DNA of 7,095 bases from NCBI GenBank assembly GCA_020435025.1, contig JAGRAG010000149.1:1-7095 (forward strand), read 5' to 3'. Below the pieces are notes generated by a model, which made no database searches, was not told the origin of the DNA, and worked only from the letters and a program-made list of their open reading frames with translations. Of the stretch, positions 6,120-7,095 are shown piece by piece (position 1 is the stretch's first letter; each line of letters opens with the position of its first letter). Source of the DNA: Bdellovibrionales bacterium (lineage in GTDB: Bacteria; Bdellovibrionota; Bdellovibrionia; Bdellovibrionales; UBA1609). Both the position numbers and the translations under genes were made by a program.

Positions 6120-6682
6120 AGTGGACTGTTCATCTTCCTAAGCTTCATCTCTCGACTCGCGAGCGAATTCTAGCCGGAGCTGTGATAGTTTCGCTGATGT
6201 TTGGGTTTTATAAATTTTGGTTTTCAAAACAAATGAACGAGATTGATCGGTTGAGTCGAGAAATTGAAACGATCAAAAGAACTGTCCAAACAGATCAACA
6301 GCTTTTACAACAGCTGCATGCCCAGAGTGTTCAGAATCTACAAAAAAGTGGCAAGGACAGTCGATACCTGAAGTATATCGAAGCCAGTCGCTATCTATCG
6401 AGTTTAATAGAACGCTTAGGAGCTGATAAATCTAATCAAGGCATCTCTTTAGTTAAAATGTCTGTATCAGAGAGAACTAAGGTGAATGACTTTAGTAAGA
6501 ACTCCTTTGCTCTAGAAATTGAATCTTCTTTTGTCGCCTTAGGAAAATTTCTCGGAACTATTGAACAGTCAAAGATGCTACTAGAAGTCAACTCCGTACA
6601 TATCACCCGAATTGACAATGAGATGAAACGTTGTGTTGCTACCGTCGAAGTCGATGGTTATTACAAACCGGAAGGAGGATAA
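6116..6682 (+). CDS. pilO: PilO-like inner-membrane assembly protein
   Basis: A 188-residue protein with a short basic cytoplasmic N-terminus, one membrane helix at about 18-36 and a coiled coil (about 38-76, rich in Q, L and K). A C-terminal alpha/beta domain follows, with a GTIEQSKMLLEVNSVHI segment (147-163) typical of the PilO/GspM fold. PilO pairs with PilN through the coiled coils and contacts PilP. Primary sequence is poorly conserved in this family, so the call rests mostly on architecture and on its place directly after pilN. MshJ or GspM-like are alternatives. The ATG overlaps the pilN stop (ATGA) and has AAGGTGG seven bases upstream. The C-terminal codons contain the AAGGAGG ribosome binding site of the next gene. 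Confidence 0.85.
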   Translation: MKWTVHLPKLHLSTRERILAGAVIVSLMFGFYKFWFSKQMNEIDRLSREIETIKRTVQTDQQLLQQLHAQSVQNLQKSGKDSRYLKYIEASRYLSSLIERLGADKSNQGISLVKMSVSERTKVNDFSKNSFALEIESSFVALGKFLGTIEQSKMLLEVNSVHITRIDNEMKRCVATVEVDGYYKPEGG

Positions 6683-6683
6683 C

Positions 6684-7095
6684 GTGGTTGTAAATCACTC
6701 GATCCTTCTTGCTTTGTTGGCCATCTTTGTCACCCTCGGAGTTCAGAGCGGAGAGTCACAAAATACAAAAAAAGGAGGAGCGTCTAGTGACCCGGCTCTT
6801 CCTGTTCTTGTCGATATGGATGCCTCTCACTTAAAAAAACGCTTGCCTTTTTCTTGGGAGAAAGACCCTTTTGAGAAAGTGCCGGGCTTCGTTGCTGGAC
6901 GGGAGCGCGGCGAGAACTTAAAACTATTAGCGGTGCTTTATAGTGAAGAAAAGGGAAAATCAGCAGCTGTTATAAATGGTCAGACTGTTTTTGAAAATTC
7001 AATGATCAATGGCTACGCCATTCGAAAAATCGGACCCAATTTTGTAGTAATAACTAAAGGGGAGTCAATGCTAGAACTACAAATGCCACCAATTG
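6684..7095 (+). CDS. PilP/GspC-like periplasmic protein, 3' end cut by window
   Basis: An open frame of 137 codons from GTG 6684 runs off the window end. It starts one base after the pilO stop, and AAGGAGG (6672-6678) is five bases upstream. Residues 7-20 are hydrophobic (ILLALLAIFVTLGV), as in a Sec signal peptide or membrane anchor. A polar linker follows, then a KDPFEKVPG motif (60-68), in PilP and GspC usually the stretch just before the beta domain. The beta domain begins with LKLLAVLYSEEKGKSAAVIN and continues with an MINGYAIRKIGPNFVVI segment, the HR/PilP pattern of a short beta barrel. Such domains bind the secretin N-domains and link them to PilN/PilO. No cysteine occurs in the visible part, so it is not a lipoprotein as classical PilP is. 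It could be a MshK- or GspC-like variant. An in-frame ATG at 6816-6818 is a poor start because it would lose the signal segment. Confidence 0.85.
   Translation, partial: MVVNHSILLALLAIFVTLGVQSGESQNTKKGGASSDPALPVLVDMDASHLKKRLPFSWEKDPFEKVPGFVAGRERGENLKLLAVLYSEEKGKSAAVINGQTVFENSMINGYAIRKIGPNFVVITKGESMLELQMPPI

Overview
The window holds most of an envelope machine of the type IV pilus / type II secretion / MSHA pilus superfamily, arranged as two divergent operons around one regulatory intergenic region. No taxonomic marker is present. The gene set (ExeA/MshM-type ATPase, GspB/MshN-like TPR protein, PilM-N-O-P, with a GspF/PilC platform protein and GspG-like pseudopilins facing away), moderate base composition and Gram-negative logic (PilN/O/P only make sense with an outer-membrane secretin) suggest a Gram-negative proteobacterium or a deltaproteobacterial/Bdellovibrionota-like lineage. 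That placement is inference and is weak.

Minus-strand operon (2305 down to 32): a six-cysteine type IV pilin-like protein, then a GspG-like pseudopilin with a calcium-loop type C-terminus, then a GspF/PilC inner-membrane platform protein with a TTG start. The two pilin genes look paralogous in their first ~45 residues.

Intergenic region (2306-2828, about 520 bp): a candidate promoter for each operon, one near each end, and between them a striking 162-bp element. It consists of two perfect 48-bp inverted arms (2482-2529 and 2596-2643) around a 66-nt GC-rich core. It is not explained by either operon and is the most unusual thing in the window.

Plus-strand operon (2829 to beyond 7095): ExeA/MshM-like ATPase, MshN/GspB-like TPR protein, PilM, PilN, PilO and a PilP/GspC-like protein cut by the window edge. 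The first four junctions are 4-base ATGA or GTGA overlaps. The PilO-PilP junction has a 1-base gap, so the whole set is probably translationally coupled. A secretin (PilQ/GspD/MshL) and an assembly ATPase (PilB/GspE/MshE) would be expected downstream but are not in view.

Working model from family knowledge: cytoplasmic actin-like PilM docks on the N-terminal INLIP motif of PilN. PilN and PilO form an inner-membrane/periplasmic alignment complex, and PilP links it to the secretin. The ATPase and TPR pair would help assemble or position the secretin through the peptidoglycan. The platform protein with an unseen motor would polymerise the pseudopilins after cleavage by a prepilin peptidase.
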